Assembly (NCBI GenBank): GCA_903911805.1
Contig: CAIWET010000107.1
Coordinates: 1-5,993, forward strand
Source of the DNA: an uncultured Ignavibacteria bacterium
GTDB taxonomy: Bacteria > Bacteroidota > Ignavibacteria > Kapaibacteriales > UBA2268
Direction of reading: 5' to 3'
DNA: 5,993 nucleotides
The translations under genes were made by a program, and so were the position numbers. Position 1 is the stretch's first letter, and each line of letters begins with the position of its first letter. Below, one piece after another: positions 5,890 to 5,993 of this stretch. Under the pieces are notes generated by a model, which was not told the origin of the DNA, did not search any database, and saw nothing but the letters and a program-made list of their open reading frames with translations.

Positions 5890-5993
5890 GTGAATAGAAT
5901 AATATTTTTTGTAATGATTTTCTTAATAGGCGGTTTTTTGAATGCCGAAGACAAGAATCATATATCAAAAGGTAATGATTTATATAAAAAGAA
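5890..5993 (+). CDS. Exported protein, 5' fragment (runs off the window); possibly TPR-containing
   Basis: Only the first 34 codons are present, open to the window edge. They encode a basic N-terminus, a hydrophobic stretch (IIFFVMIFLIGGFL) and a likely cleavage site after LNA, so the product is probably exported. The mature start EDKNHISKGNDLYKK resembles the first helix of a tetratricopeptide repeat ('..kGN.lYk.g.y..A'), but that is a guess from about ten residues. The start is GTG with a strong AAAGGAG site. It is divergent from the HEPN/MNT operon, and its upstream region carries the GTCTATAT element also found before the sigma operon and the deiminase gene. Confidence 0.7.
   Translation, partial: MNRIIFFVMIFLIGGFLNAEDKNHISKGNDLYKK

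Noticed and set aside
1..5993. tRNA, rRNA, CRISPR array, insertion sequence or riboswitch
   Set aside because: No cloverleaf, repeat-spacer series, transposase reading frame or structured G+C-rich leader was found on either strand.

Overview
The window is a very A+T-rich stretch of Gram-negative chromosome, probably from the Bacteroidota/Ignavibacteriota/Kapabacteria side of the FCB group. The evidence is a type IX secretion (T9SS) type-A C-terminal sorting domain on the largest protein, a Porphyromonas-type peptidylarginine deiminase fold, an anti-sigma factor that ends in an outer-membrane-barrel-like domain, and promoter-like sequences resembling the Bacteroidota TTTG / TAnnTTTG pattern. 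Genus and species cannot be read from the sequence.

Left part (18-2731, minus strand): a tight three-gene operon. In transcription order it encodes an ECF sigma factor, a membrane protein with a cytoplasmic anti-sigma-like N-terminus, one inner-membrane helix, a long periplasmic linker and a C-terminal beta-barrel-like domain, and a lipoprotein with an Ig-like (ASH/DUF1573-type) C-terminal domain. The first two genes overlap by ATGA and the second and third are 12 bases apart, so they are almost certainly cotranscribed.

Middle (2732-4982): a 163-base divergent intergenic region separates the sigma operon from a plus-strand gene for a secreted 686-residue protein. That protein has a signal peptide, a Lys-rich pro-region, a deiminase catalytic domain with all five expected catalytic residues, an Ig-like domain and a T9SS sorting domain, the same plan as P. 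gingivalis PPAD. A clear intrinsic terminator follows. The intergenic region carries a perfect 10-bp inverted pair (ATATAGACAA / TTGTCTATAT). Each arm lies about 30 bases from the start codon it faces, and each is preceded at ECF-like spacing by TGTAACATT or TGTCCCATT. This suggests that both directions answer to one sigma factor, perhaps the one encoded here.

Right part (5063-5993): a minus-strand HEPN / minimal-nucleotidyltransferase (MNT) pair overlapping by 28 bases. On the plus strand, the first 34 codons of a signal-peptide-bearing gene run off the window; its upstream region holds a third GTCTATAT element.

Working hypothesis (inference): a dual-membrane anti-sigma factor senses an outer-membrane state and releases its ECF sigma, which drives its own operon and the divergent exported deiminase. 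This would tie surface protein citrullination to envelope sensing.
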